Shown: positions 36,022 through 45,080 of the stretch, one piece after another | Layout of the letters: the number at the start of each line of letters is the position of its first letter | Position numbering within the stretch: position 1 is the stretch's first letter | Source of the DNA: Bacteroidota bacterium | GTDB lineage: Bacteria; Bacteroidota; Bacteroidia; Bacteroidales; FEN-979 | DNA: 60,548 nucleotides | Assembly: GCA_026391795.1 (NCBI GenBank) | Contig: JAPLDI010000015.1 | Span: 8,009-68,556 of the forward strand | Reading direction: 5' to 3' | The notes under the pieces: generated by a model | What the model was told of the DNA's origin: nothing | The model's input: only the letters and a program-made list of their open reading frames with translations | The model's database searches: none | Program-made: the position numbers and the translations under genes

Positions 36022-36324
36022 TAGAGGATAGAGGATATTGGGGTTGAAACAAAGTTGAGATCCCTCTGTGGTCCTCTGTGCCTTCTCAGTGAACCTCTGT
36101 GTAACTGACTTTTTGAGAGCCTGGGAATTACACAGAGAGCCACAGAGGTTCACAGAGAACCACAGAGGTTGATTACAGGCCAAAATAAATTGAGCGCCTT
36201 GGCGCCTTAGCGGTGAAAATAGTAACCCCGAAGACCTGGATTAATTTCGCAAGGGACTTCAATATTTGCCGGATAGTTTTGCAGGAAAACTTACCAAGGA
36301 ATATACAAGGGTAGGTGCAATGCT
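36022..36324. other. Convergent intergenic region between TolC and RND genes
   Basis: 303 bases with no gene. It holds the inverted repeat at 36063-36168 and a single CGCCTTGGCGCCTTAGCGG-type half element at about 36192-36212, related to the element inside the terminator at 49286-49427. Confidence 0.7.
36063..36168. repeat. Inverted repeat of 10-bp units (CCTCTGTGnn / nnCACAGAGG)
   Basis: Arms of about 41 bases (36063-36104 and 36128-36168) pair imperfectly around a 23-base loop. Each arm is a tandem of a 10-base unit, CCTCTGTGGT-like on the left and CACAGAGGTT-like on the right. It may act as a bidirectional terminator for the converging efflux genes. Confidence 0.85.
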
Positions 36325-39300
36325 CTATACTCCCTTCTCCAGCCTCCGTTTCCTCTCTTTCAGCCATTTCTTGTGCTTCCACTTCAGCTTCATCTCGTAA
36401 TCGATGAGATAGAGTGCAGGAACGAAGATCAGCGTCAGGAAGGTGGCAAAGCTCAACCCGAAGATGATGGTCCAGGAGAGCGGGCCCCAGAAAGCGACAT
36501 TGTCGCCTCCGAAGTAGATATGAGGGTTCAGCTCGGTGAACATGGTTACGAAATTGATGTTCATCCCCACGGCCAGCGGGATCAGTCCCAGCATGGTAGC
36601 GGTTGCTGTCAGGGCGACCGGGGTGATCCTGACCATTCCGGCCCCGATGATGGCTTCGCGGGTACGGTGCCCGCGGTCTTTCAGCGTGTCACCGAACTCC
36701 ACGATCAGGATCCCGTTCCTGACCACGATGCCTCCCAGTGCCACGATGCCCAGCCCGGTCATGATGATGCTGATGCTCATGTGGAAGAAGAAGATGCCGA
36801 AGAGGACGCCGATGATGCTGAAAACAACTTCACTCAGGATGATCAGCGATTTACTGACCGACCCGAACTGGGTGATCAGGATGAAGAAAATAAGCCCGAT
36901 GGCAACCATCATGGCTTTCATAAGGAACATCATTGTCTCGGCCTGGTCCTCCCGTTCACCCGTCAGGTTGATGTTAATGCCTTTCGGGAGAGGGAATCCC
37001 CGGAGTGACTGGTTGACCGAAGCCACCACCTCGTTGGCGGTATATCCTGAAAGCACTTCCGAGGAGATGGTGATCACACGTTTGAGGTTCTTCCGGTTGA
37101 TGCCGCCATAGGTGTCCCTGTATCCCAGTTTTGCAACGGATGAGATCGGGATCTGCCGCAACTGGCCGCTGTTCATATCCCGGTAAGTGATCCTGGCGTT
37201 GACCATCTTATCGATATTTTTTCGCTGTTCTTCGCTATACCTGAGCTGGATCGGGTATTCATCTTCAGCCTCCTTGTACTTGGAAACTTCCTTACCGTAG
37301 ATGGCGGTACGCAGTTCCATCCCGATCTGACCGACCGAAATGCCTTCACGGTTGGCCCTGACCCTGTCAATATCCACCGTGATTTCGGGTTTCTTGTTGT
37401 CGAAGTCGGACTTCAGCTTTTCGATCCCCGGGATCCGCAGCGAATCCAGGTAATTCTGGAAATTTATCGAGGTCACGATAAGGTCATCGAGGTTCTCTCC
37501 GGAGACTTCAATATTTACAGGTTTCCCGGTGGGTGGTCCCATCGTGTTCTTCCCGACACTGATCTGCACACCGGGAATATCCTTCACGGCCGAACGTATC
37601 GAATCAAGGAAGGGCATTGTGCTGACACCATGCCGGTAGCGGCTTTCGATGAAGTTGATGGCAACCTTCCCCTTGTTGGATGCCGTACTTCTGTCGAATA
37701 TTCCCTCGCCTGCCCCGAAACCGACATTGGTGACGATGGATTCTACGAGCTTTTTGTTTTTCCCGATGACCTTGTCTACCTTCCTCTCGACGATTTTTGT
37801 GACGGAATCGGTCACGAGTTGGTCTGTTCCCTCCGGCATCTTGATGAGAACATTAATGGTGTTGGGATCATTGTCAGGGAAAAACAGCACTTTTGGCTTT
37901 GTGATCCCTGTGATGATGATGGAAAGGAAGAAAAGAACAATGACGGTAATAAAAAGATACCACGGGTTTCTTTTATGCAGGAAGAACCTCAGGTTCTTTT
38001 CATAGAAGGCAATGACCTTAGGCCAGCCCGAATTTTGAAACTTGATGGCGGCATTTTTTACAAACAGGCGGTAAACGGCATTCATCAGGAGGCAAAAGAT
38101 CATCAGGTTCCCCATGCCAAAAACTCCTGTGAAGTAGAAAAGTAGTGCCATTGCAAGAAGAATCCCGCTGGCGGCAAGCAACCCCCGGTAGTTTGTTTTG
38201 TGTTCGGTTTTTTCATATTCATGTTTCATGAATGTGACGGCAAATACCGGGTTCATGATATAAGCAACGAACAAGGATGCAAAAAGGGTTATGATCAGTG
38301 TGACGGGAAGGTAATGCATAAATTTCCCAACGATACCCGGCCAGAATGCCAGCGGAAAGAAAGGGGCAAGGGTGGTCAGGGTTCCGGAGAGGATCGGGAG
38401 GAACACTTCCCCGGCCGCATGTTTCGCTGCTGTAATGACATTCGGGTCGTCCTTGTGTATTCGGTGGGTGTTCTCAATGACCACGATGGCGTCATCCACG
38501 ATGATCCCAAGGGCAAAGATGAACCCGAACATCACAATCATGTTCATGGTGAATCCCAGCCAGGGCATGACGAGGAAAGCAACAAACATCGAAAGCGGAA
38601 CTGAGAGACCCACAAAGAAAGCATTGTTGATCCCCATAAAGAACATCAGGATCAGGGTAACGAGTATGAACCCGATGATGGCAGTGTTGTTCAGTTCCTC
38701 CAGGGTACTCCTTGTAAACCGTGATTGTTCCCCGGTAAGGGTCACCTTAAGGTCGGGAGGATAATTGTTTACTTTCAGATCGGCCAGCATGGCCTTGATC
38801 TCATCGGAGGCATTGAGCAGGTTCTCACCGCTTTTTTTGATCACATTGAGGGTGATGACATTCTTGCCGTTGATACGTGAAAAGCTTTCCTGTTCCTTGA
38901 AGGAATCTTTGACGTCGGCGATGTCCTTCACATAAACGATAGCACCGCTTCCCGATTTGATCATGATGTTCTTGATCTCTTCCGGCGACTTGAACTGTCC
39001 CGCAACACGGATCGTACGTTTTGATCCGAACGTGGAGATCGTTCCGGCAGAAACGGTAACATTTTCACTTGCAATGGCCCTTTCCAGGTCGCTGAAGGTG
39101 ACGCTGGCGGCCTGCATCTTGTACATGTTGGCATCGATCTGGATCTCACGGTCGAGGGCCCCCACGATATCCACCCGGGTGATCTCCTTGAGGGTTTCAA
39201 TCTTATCCTTCGTGTCATCGGCAAATTTCTTCAGCCGCTGGAGGTCATAATCACCGGAGATGTTGACATACATGATGGGGATCTCGGAGAGGTCCACCTG

Positions 39301-39720
39301 CATGATGTCGGGCTCTTTCGGCAGATCGGTGGGCAGGTTGGTTTTGGCCTTGTCAACGGCATCACGTACGCGCTGTTTTGCTTCCGAGACTTCGATTCCG
39401 GGGTTGAACTCCACCACGATCGTGGAGAAATCCTGGATCGATTTGCTGGTGATCTTCTTGACATCGGCCAGGGCTTTGGTCTCCTTCTCAATCGGCCGGG
39501 TGACAAGGTTCTCCATGTCTTCCGGTGAGGTGCCGGGATAAAGTGTGTTTACAATGATGGTGGGAATGATGATCTCCGGAATCTGTTCCTTTGGAATGCT
39601 GATATACGACATTACGCCCAGCATCGTGATGATGATGGTCAGGACGTATATGCTGGTCCGGTTATCAATGGCCCAGCTGGTCGCAAAAAATTCCTTGAGT
39701 TTATTCTGTGCTACTTTCAT
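36325..39720 (-). CDS. RND-family multidrug efflux permease (AcrB/MexF type)
   Basis: 1131 residues. An inner-membrane proton antiporter with twelve transmembrane helices in two repeats, each with a large periplasmic loop. TM4 keeps the proton-relay Asp pair in FALGIIVDDAIVVIENTHRIH. The second repeat has GIVALGGIVVRNGILIVEFGDTLKDRG. It begins with the usual amphipathic helix (AIDNRTSIYVLTIIITMLGVMSYISIPKEQIPEI). A long basic cytoplasmic tail (MKLKWKHKKWLKERKRRLEKG) closes it. It is transcribed 14 bases after the adaptor gene and converges with the TolC gene. Confidence 0.93.
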   Translation of the reverse strand: MKVAQNKLKEFFATSWAIDNRTSIYVLTIIITMLGVMSYISIPKEQIPEIIIPTIIVNTLYPGTSPEDMENLVTRPIEKETKALADVKKITSKSIQDFSTIVVEFNPGIEVSEAKQRVRDAVDKAKTNLPTDLPKEPDIMQVDLSEIPIMYVNISGDYDLQRLKKFADDTKDKIETLKEITRVDIVGALDREIQIDANMYKMQAASVTFSDLERAIASENVTVSAGTISTFGSKRTIRVAGQFKSPEEIKNIMIKSGSGAIVYVKDIADVKDSFKEQESFSRINGKNVITLNVIKKSGENLLNASDEIKAMLADLKVNNYPPDLKVTLTGEQSRFTRSTLEELNNTAIIGFILVTLILMFFMGINNAFFVGLSVPLSMFVAFLVMPWLGFTMNMIVMFGFIFALGIIVDDAIVVIENTHRIHKDDPNVITAAKHAAGEVFLPILSGTLTTLAPFFPLAFWPGIVGKFMHYLPVTLIITLFASLFVAYIMNPVFAVTFMKHEYEKTEHKTNYRGLLAASGILLAMALLFYFTGVFGMGNLMIFCLLMNAVYRLFVKNAAIKFQNSGWPKVIAFYEKNLRFFLHKRNPWYLFITVIVLFFLSIIITGITKPKVLFFPDNDPNTINVLIKMPEGTDQLVTDSVTKIVERKVDKVIGKNKKLVESIVTNVGFGAGEGIFDRSTASNKGKVAINFIESRYRHGVSTMPFLDSIRSAVKDIPGVQISVGKNTMGPPTGKPVNIEVSGENLDDLIVTSINFQNYLDSLRIPGIEKLKSDFDNKKPEITVDIDRVRANREGISVGQIGMELRTAIYGKEVSKYKEAEDEYPIQLRYSEEQRKNIDKMVNARITYRDMNSGQLRQIPISSVAKLGYRDTYGGINRKNLKRVITISSEVLSGYTANEVVASVNQSLRGFPLPKGININLTGEREDQAETMMFLMKAMMVAIGLIFFILITQFGSVSKSLIILSEVVFSIIGVLFGIFFFHMSISIIMTGLGIVALGGIVVRNGILIVEFGDTLKDRGHRTREAIIGAGMVRITPVALTATATMLGLIPLAVGMNINFVTMFTELNPHIYFGGDNVAFWGPLSWTIIFGLSFATFLTLIFVPALYLIDYEMKLKWKHKKWLKERKRRLEKGV

Positions 39721-39734
39721 GAGGGAAAAATATA

Positions 39735-40844
39735 TTATTTATAGTCGATGACCTGTCCGTCGTACAGATCCTTATACCCTGCCGTGATCATCTTATCCCC
39801 GTCTTTCAAGCCGCTGAGGATCTCGGTGAGCCCGTTGTAGGTAACCCCGGTTTTAACGTAGGCTTTCCGGGCCACTTTCTTGCCGTTTTCCTCTTTTGCC
39901 AGGAAAACGTAAAGTCCCTCTTCCTTGGATGACTGGATGAAATTCTGCGACACGGCAACCGTTGAGCTGTTTGCGTAATCCTTGATCCGGATCACAGCGA
40001 TCATGTTGGCACGATAAACCAGGTCGTGGGAGGGTGGAAGTTCGACTTCAACCACAAACGTACGGTTGGTAGGATTGATGAACTTGCTGGCAAAAGTCAC
40101 ATTCTGCTGAAGCTCGTCATTCAGATCGGGAAGGAAGATCTTTACCTGGTCGCCGGTCTTAATCTTCGAACTGTAGGCTTCGCCGACATCTGCAACGGCT
40201 TTGGCCTTCGCAAAATTTATTACACGGAAGGCTGGCGTCCCGGCAATAGCCATCTGGCCAACCTTAAGAGGAATATCTTCAACCGTACCATCGATCGGTG
40301 CGGTGATGCTCGACATGTTGATCTGGTCCTTCAGGGATGCGATTCGGTTCTCGACAGATTCCTTGGCGTTTTTGGCGGTCAGGTACTGAACTTCCGATCC
40401 GATCTTCTGATCCCACAAAGCCTTTTGCTTGTCGTACAGGTCGGACGTATAGGAGAGTTGGTTCTGCAGGTCGGCAAGGTTCTGTTTGAGCACCTGTGCG
40501 TCCAGTTCGGCAAGGACCTGGCCTTTTTTAACATAATCTCCTTCCTTTACGAGGATCCTTGTGACCACCCCTGCAGTACGCGGGCTTACCCCGATGTTCT
40601 CGTTGCCGTCGATCCGGCCCTGAACTTCAATATAATGTTCAAAGGGTTGTACGGTTAGTGACTGAACACTTACAATGGTGGCCGGCACTTTGTTGGTTGA
40701 ATTCAATTGCAGTTCCAGGGCAGTGATCTGGGCTGCCAGCTGGTCGTGTTCCTTTCTCAGCTGATCGAGTTTCGCCTGTTTGTCAGGACTGCTGCATGCG
40801 AAGGCAAAAAGGATTATGCCAAAAATAATGAGTGATTTTTTCAT
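39735..40844 (-). CDS. RND periplasmic adaptor lipoprotein (membrane fusion protein)
   Basis: 369 residues. Lipoprotein signal with Cys17 (ILFAFAC). A coiled-coil hairpin, the biotinyl-lipoyl-like domain (SPRTAGVVTRILVKEGDYVKKGQVLAELD) and beta-barrel domains follow in the AcrA/MexE order, with a second lipoyl half (ITAPIDGTVEDIPLKVGQMAIAG). It bridges the RND pump and a TolC duct. A short N-terminal coiled coil (KLDQLRKEHDQLAAQITALELQL) precedes these. A -7 box lies at 40891-40898. Confidence 0.93.
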   Translation of the reverse strand: MKKSLIIFGIILFAFACSSPDKQAKLDQLRKEHDQLAAQITALELQLNSTNKVPATIVSVQSLTVQPFEHYIEVQGRIDGNENIGVSPRTAGVVTRILVKEGDYVKKGQVLAELDAQVLKQNLADLQNQLSYTSDLYDKQKALWDQKIGSEVQYLTAKNAKESVENRIASLKDQINMSSITAPIDGTVEDIPLKVGQMAIAGTPAFRVINFAKAKAVADVGEAYSSKIKTGDQVKIFLPDLNDELQQNVTFASKFINPTNRTFVVEVELPPSHDLVYRANMIAVIRIKDYANSSTVAVSQNFIQSSKEEGLYVFLAKEENGKKVARKAYVKTGVTYNGLTEILSGLKDGDKMITAGYKDLYDGQVIDYK

Positions 40845-40890
40845 GAATACGATTTGTTACAGGTGATGAACCAGGGGGTGAAAACAGCTG

Positions 40891-40898
40891 CAAAGATA
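40891..40898 (-). promoter_or_regulatory. -7 box (TATCTTTG) of the RND operon
   Basis: A perfect TAnnTTTG on the minus strand, 47 bases before the adaptor ATG. A T-rich stretch stands in for the -33 element. Confidence 0.5.
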
Positions 40899-41064
40899 GA
40901 GAAATTTCGTGGTTAAAAAACTTTCGGAGAACAAAAGTTTCCTGTTCCAAGGGCGTTTTCCTGTGGTTATTCTTTCAGCATGAGAGGGTCTGGTCCCGGT
41001 GAAAAGCCCGACTTGTTAAGAAGGATCAACCACCTTAACCTGCTGAGGAGATTCAGGGAAATGA

Positions 41065-41094
41065 TTGTTTTGTCTCAGGATTGATGTATATTTG
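41065..41094 (+). promoter_or_regulatory. Consensus promoter of the protease lipoprotein
   Basis: TTG at 41065-41067, a 19-base spacer and TATATTTG at 41087-41094. Confidence 0.65.
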
Positions 41095-41171
41095 ATCAGG
41101 GTCCGGAGAGGGGGAAAGAGAAAACCTGAAATCATGGATTTCCGGCTTGCTTTGTCAAAGATTTTTACCGT

Positions 41172-42221
41172 ATGAGAAAAGAATGCTTCGTGGTGCTGAT
41201 GGTCTTGTCCCTTTCCTTCCTGGAAGGGTGCGTCCCGAAACCGGTGAAACCAGCCGGACCGGCGGTACCGGATAACGGGTACGTCACAGAGTTTTCATTT
41301 CCGGATGTTTCAACCCGGCTCGAATCGGTCACCCATTCAGTGAGCAAATTGTTTACGGTGGCCTATTATTCAACCTACAGGTTTGGTGCAGCGGATCATT
41401 ACAAACAGTATTCCCTTTCTTCAGGAGACTTCAAAAGCCGGGCTGCTACGAAAACAGTCTCGCATGAAACAATCAGCGGAACAATGACCCTGATTGCTCA
41501 TTCGGAAAACCGGGTTGTTTTTCTGACCTGTGCCCACATCCTGGATTTTCCGGATACGGTGGTCACGTTTGCCGATCCGTCGCGGACGCTTTCCACCGAC
41601 GAGGTCACAGCCATTGCCGTCAAAGAGAGGCAGGAAATTTATTGCAGGGCGCTGCCCGGATGCGGTCGGGTTGACATCCTGGCGATGGACCGGGAAAATG
41701 ACATTGCACTGGTGGGAAAGGAATGCCCGGAGCCGGTCACGGGAATGAACCCTTTTATCTATCCGCTGGGCCGTGCAAAGGAGCTGGGTTGGGGATCCGC
41801 AGCGTATGTAATCGGTTTCCCCATGGGAACCATGATGGTCACAAAAGGAATTGTAAGCAATCCGAACAGCGATGAATCCGCAGGCTTTATGATGGATGCA
41901 TTATTCAACAAGGGTTTCAGCGGAGGGATCATCCTTTCGGCAAGATCCGGGTCCTCCGGTTTTGAGCTGATGGGCATGGTGCGCTCGGCCTATTCGAAAA
42001 GGGACTATGTGCTTCGTCCCGAAAAGGAAATTCATGAATATACTTACAGCCAAAACGTTCCTTACACCGGGGGAATCTATGCCGCAACGGATGAATCCAT
42101 CAACTATGGTGTCACCTATGTCATTCCTGCTGAGGCATTGAGAAGCTTTTACGTAAAGAACAGGGAGGCGCTTCTGGCAATGGGATACAACCTGGATCCG
42201 TTTTTTCTTTCGGGGAGATGA
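41172..42221 (+). CDS. Chymotrypsin-fold serine protease-like lipoprotein
   Basis: 349 residues with a lipobox (LEGC, Cys20). A complete trypsin-like triad can be placed: His122 in FLTCAHIL, Asp177 in DRENDIALV and Ser250 in NKGFSGGII. The order and spacing match S1-family proteases of the HtrA-like branch, and there is no PDZ domain. The C-terminal 90 residues are not recognised. It is likely anchored to a membrane and acts on periplasmic or surface proteins; the substrate is unknown. The ATG at 41172 gives the only reasonable lipoprotein signal. Monocistronic. Confidence 0.8.
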   Translation: MRKECFVVLMVLSLSFLEGCVPKPVKPAGPAVPDNGYVTEFSFPDVSTRLESVTHSVSKLFTVAYYSTYRFGAADHYKQYSLSSGDFKSRAATKTVSHETISGTMTLIAHSENRVVFLTCAHILDFPDTVVTFADPSRTLSTDEVTAIAVKERQEIYCRALPGCGRVDILAMDRENDIALVGKECPEPVTGMNPFIYPLGRAKELGWGSAAYVIGFPMGTMMVTKGIVSNPNSDESAGFMMDALFNKGFSGGIILSARSGSSGFELMGMVRSAYSKRDYVLRPEKEIHEYTYSQNVPYTGGIYAATDESINYGVTYVIPAEALRSFYVKNREALLAMGYNLDPFFLSGR

Positions 42222-42269
42222 TTCCTGAAAAACTTTTCCTGATAAATAGTTTCCACGGTTTCATTGTCG

Positions 42270-42277
42270 TATCTTTG
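42270..42277 (+). promoter_or_regulatory. -7 box almost touching the TetR start codon
   Basis: TATCTTTG ends four bases before the ATG at 42282. The transcript would start at or within a few bases of the ATG, so the message may be leaderless. The -33 element is weak. Confidence 0.5.
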
Positions 42278-42281
42278 CAGG

Positions 42282-42905
42282 ATGGATGCCAAGACCCTAA
42301 ATATCCTGGAGCAGGTGACACGGCTTTATAAGCGCTATGGTATAAAAAGCGTTACGATGGACGATGTGGCATCTCACCTGTGCATCTCCAAGAAAACCCT
42401 TTACGAACATTTCAAAGACAAAGAGGACCTGGTAAGAAATATCGTCCTGCTTGATTATAACAAACGGAACAAGTTTTTTCTTGAAATCAAACGAAAAAAC
42501 CTGAATGCGATCGAAGAACTTTTCGAAGTGTACCGGATGATCAATTCCATGTTTCGTGATTACAATGCTTCCATGGAATACGATATCCATAAATATTATC
42601 CTGATCTGTTCTCGAAAGTTAAGGACATCCGCAGAAAGCAGATGTTTGAAACGATGTACAGCAATATGAACAAGGGAAAGCGTGAAGGGCTGTACCGGAA
42701 GGATCTCAATTCGAGAATCATCGCCCGCCTGCATGTCTTCAAGGTGGAGAATATGTTCGATAATGAGATTTTCACGATGGAAGAGCTTTCCTCCATAAAG
42801 GTGTTCAACGAGGTCTTCGTCTATCATATGCAGGGAATCATGAACGAGATGGGGAGATCCTTTTTTGATGCAAATTTTGCCCGCCTGAAGGCCGATCTGG
42901 GGTAG
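42282..42905 (+). CDS. TetR-family transcriptional regulator
   Basis: 207 residues. The helix-turn-helix lies at about 18-48 (RYGIKSVTMDDVASHLCISKKTLYEHFKDKEDLV). The ligand domain resembles that of the regulator at 34049 (FRDYNASMEYDIHKYYPDLF against FRDISPSITFDLKKYYPDIY), so the two are paralogues. The ATG at 42282 is chosen over a TTG at 42264, which lies upstream of the predicted transcription start. No clear target is adjacent, and it is separated from the sigma factor by 170 bases containing a CATTCCCCCTT direct repeat. Confidence 0.85.
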   Translation: MDAKTLNILEQVTRLYKRYGIKSVTMDDVASHLCISKKTLYEHFKDKEDLVRNIVLLDYNKRNKFFLEIKRKNLNAIEELFEVYRMINSMFRDYNASMEYDIHKYYPDLFSKVKDIRRKQMFETMYSNMNKGKREGLYRKDLNSRIIARLHVFKVENMFDNEIFTMEELSSIKVFNEVFVYHMQGIMNEMGRSFFDANFARLKADLG

Positions 42906-43010
42906 GGGCCGGTTCCGTTTTTGCAGGAGATCATTCCCCCTTCATTCCCCCTTCATGCCAGGCATTCATCGCTGCCGGCATTTCAGGATACGTTCCCGTT
43001 CTATTCTTTG

Positions 43011-43018
43011 TATCTTTG
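43011..43018 (+). promoter_or_regulatory. -7 box (TATCTTTG) upstream of the ECF sigma operon
   Basis: A perfect TAnnTTTG 57 bases before the ATG at 43076. No good -33 TTTG was found; an ECF-type autoregulated promoter may exist as well but cannot be identified from one copy. Confidence 0.45.
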
Positions 43019-43075
43019 GGGCAGATCAGGCAACTATTTATTTGCCTTTATGTCTACTAAACGGCAAATCTTCGG

Positions 43076-43648
43076 ATGATTGTTGATGAATCTATACTCG
43101 AGGGCTGTATTGCGGGTAAGCGGGATGCACAATACGAATTGTATAAAAAGTTCGCTTCCTCAATGCTGGCGGTATGTTTCAGGTATGCCAGGAGCCGGGA
43201 TGAAGCCGAAGATTTCCTGCAGGAGGGATTTTTAAAAGTATTTCAGAAAATTTCATCTTTCCGCAGGGAAGGTTCTTTAGAAGGATGGATCAAGAGGATT
43301 ATGATCAATAATTCATTGAACGAAATAAAAAAGAACAGGAAAATTCCTTTTCATGAAGATATAGATGTTATCCATGAAACGCAGATCATTGACCAGGATG
43401 AACCTGCCGGGGACCTGGATCCCGTACCGGCCGACCTCCTCCTTGAGATGATCCGGTCATTGCCGGAAGGCTACCGCGTCGTTTTTACATTATATGTGCT
43501 GGAGGATTACAGTCATAAGGAGATTGCCGGCGAACTGAACATCTCAGAGAGTACTTCAAAGACCCAGTTGTTGAAAGCAAGAAGGGTGCTGAAGCACAAA
43601 CTGAACGAGTATTATACAATGAAAAAACACAATATTATCAATGAGTGA
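43076..43648 (+). CDS. ECF-type RNA polymerase sigma factor
   Basis: 190 residues. Region 2 spans about 20-85 (FASSMLAVCFRYARSRDEAEDFLQEGFLKVFQKISSF, then EGSLEGWIKRIMINNSLNEIKK). Region 4 lies at about 130-180 (GYRVVFTLYVLEDYSHKEIAGELNISESTSKTQLLKARRVLKHKL). It lacks region 3 and 1.1, as ECF factors do. The stop overlaps the start of the next gene by eight bases. The next gene encodes a single-pass membrane protein with a barrel domain that probably restrains it. The downstream T9SS genes are candidate targets. Confidence 0.93.
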   Translation: MIVDESILEGCIAGKRDAQYELYKKFASSMLAVCFRYARSRDEAEDFLQEGFLKVFQKISSFRREGSLEGWIKRIMINNSLNEIKKNRKIPFHEDIDVIHETQIIDQDEPAGDLDPVPADLLLEMIRSLPEGYRVVFTLYVLEDYSHKEIAGELNISESTSKTQLLKARRVLKHKLNEYYTMKKHNIINE

Positions 43649-45080
43649 AGAACAAAAATACAAGGCTGATGCGCAGGGTGGATTGGACGACCTGTTCCGA
43701 AACACGTTGGAGAACCATCAGATTGAGCCTTCCACCGGTCTCTGGAAAGGCATCAGCCGGAAATTGCTGAGGGCGGAACTTGCCCGTTTTAACTTCAGCA
43801 ATCTTCCTAAGACCTTATGGATAGGATTGGCAGGGGCCGTCCTTGTCGGGATGGTCTTTCTCATCTATACGGTTCCGGATAGAAAGACCGCAGAAACTGC
43901 AACTTCCTCCCCGGTCCTGAAGATGAGCCCTGAGGGCAAGACAACAGCTTCGCTTCCGGGGACAAAGGATGTACAGACTTCAGGAAAAATCCCTGTCGCC
44001 AAGGGAAGTATCGCAACACCAAGCACTGCCGGCTCCCCGGTACAACAAATCAGGACAAAGCGGGAATCTCCCGTCCTGGCAAGCAACACGACAAACCATA
44101 CCGCGAAAACAGGCAGGTCAAACTATTCAGGTACATTCGTTTCCGCAACACCGGCTATCGCCGCTGCCCCGTCGGCAATCGAGGTGAAGGAAAGCAATGT
44201 TTCAGAATCAAAGCAAAGGAATACAGACAACACAAAGCTGAAATACATGCCTGTGCTTTCTGTTTCCGGACTTTCGCTTTCAGAGGATGAAGATACCCTG
44301 TTGCGGTTCACAAATCTCTATGGCATTACCAATGTCCCGGTAAAGACGAAACCGGAGATTTCACAATTCTACAGTGTAAACATGGGCATCTCTCCCGAAT
44401 ATTCAGTTTACCGGAGCACTGACCGGTACGCGTCCACCAATTACTGGCTGAATGCCGGACTGACCTATCATATCGGAAGATTTTCCATCCAGACCGGCCT
44501 CGGCCTGGGGTATGTTTTTGATCATGCCGATTACCGGGTCAACTACCTGAGCAAAGACAGTATTGGTTATTTTACCAGTATCATCTCGTTCGAGGTGACA
44601 CCCGGGAATGTTATTGTTTACACCACCAAGGATATCCCGGTTTATGACAGCCTGCAGCATTTCGCCGACGACCGCGCCATCAACCGGTACACCTACCTGC
44701 AGATCCCGCTCCTGGTAGGATATGAACTGGTTCAGACCAGCCGGTTCAGCCTTGGGATCAAAGCCGGACCTTCCATCTCCTTCCTCATCGGATCAAAGGA
44801 AGCACAGCCTTTCATCGATTATCCCAATGCGAGACTGATCCGGGTTGACAACAACTCCCTGCAGCGTGTCAAAATAAACTGGGAGATCATGGCAGCCCTT
44901 GATCTTGAATACAGGCTGGCCAGGAATATCAGCATTTATGCGCAGCCTTACTATAAACATTATTTCAAACCCTTTACAACGGACGAGTCGACAACAACAA
45001 CACCGGTGAAAGATCCTTTTGCTGTTGGAATCGAGATCGGTGCCAGATATAACTTCGGACGAAAAAGTACCAGACCATGA
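43641..45080 (+). CDS. Anti-sigma-like membrane protein with C-terminal outer-membrane barrel domain
   Basis: 479 residues. A cytoplasmic segment (1 to about 57, GLDDLFRNTLENHQIEPSTGLWKGISRKLL) resembles short Bacteroidota anti-sigma starts. One transmembrane helix (about 60-78, LWIGLAGAVLVGMVFLIYTV) follows, then a Ser/Thr/Pro/Lys-rich linker of about 130 residues, and finally a region of amphipathic strands (about 220-479, NYWLNAGLTYHIGRFSIQTGLGLGYVF to FAVGIEIGARYNFGRK) that looks like an eight-stranded barrel. If the barrel sits in the outer membrane, the chain would span the envelope and link surface state to the sigma factor. That topology is inference. It overlaps both neighbours. Confidence 0.7.
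   Translation: MSEEQKYKADAQGGLDDLFRNTLENHQIEPSTGLWKGISRKLLRAELARFNFSNLPKTLWIGLAGAVLVGMVFLIYTVPDRKTAETATSSPVLKMSPEGKTTASLPGTKDVQTSGKIPVAKGSIATPSTAGSPVQQIRTKRESPVLASNTTNHTAKTGRSNYSGTFVSATPAIAAAPSAIEVKESNVSESKQRNTDNTKLKYMPVLSVSGLSLSEDEDTLLRFTNLYGITNVPVKTKPEISQFYSVNMGISPEYSVYRSTDRYASTNYWLNAGLTYHIGRFSIQTGLGLGYVFDHADYRVNYLSKDSIGYFTSIISFEVTPGNVIVYTTKDIPVYDSLQHFADDRAINRYTYLQIPLLVGYELVQTSRFSLGIKAGPSISFLIGSKEAQPFIDYPNARLIRVDNNSLQRVKINWEIMAALDLEYRLARNISIYAQPYYKHYFKPFTTDESTTTTPVKDPFAVGIEIGARYNFGRKSTRP

Larger units (their letters stand above)
40845..41171. other. Divergent intergenic region between adaptor and protease genes
   Basis: 327 bases without a gene. It carries a -7 box for the efflux operon at 40891 (-) and a full promoter at 41065-41094 (+). 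Nothing else was recognised in the middle. Confidence 0.6.
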
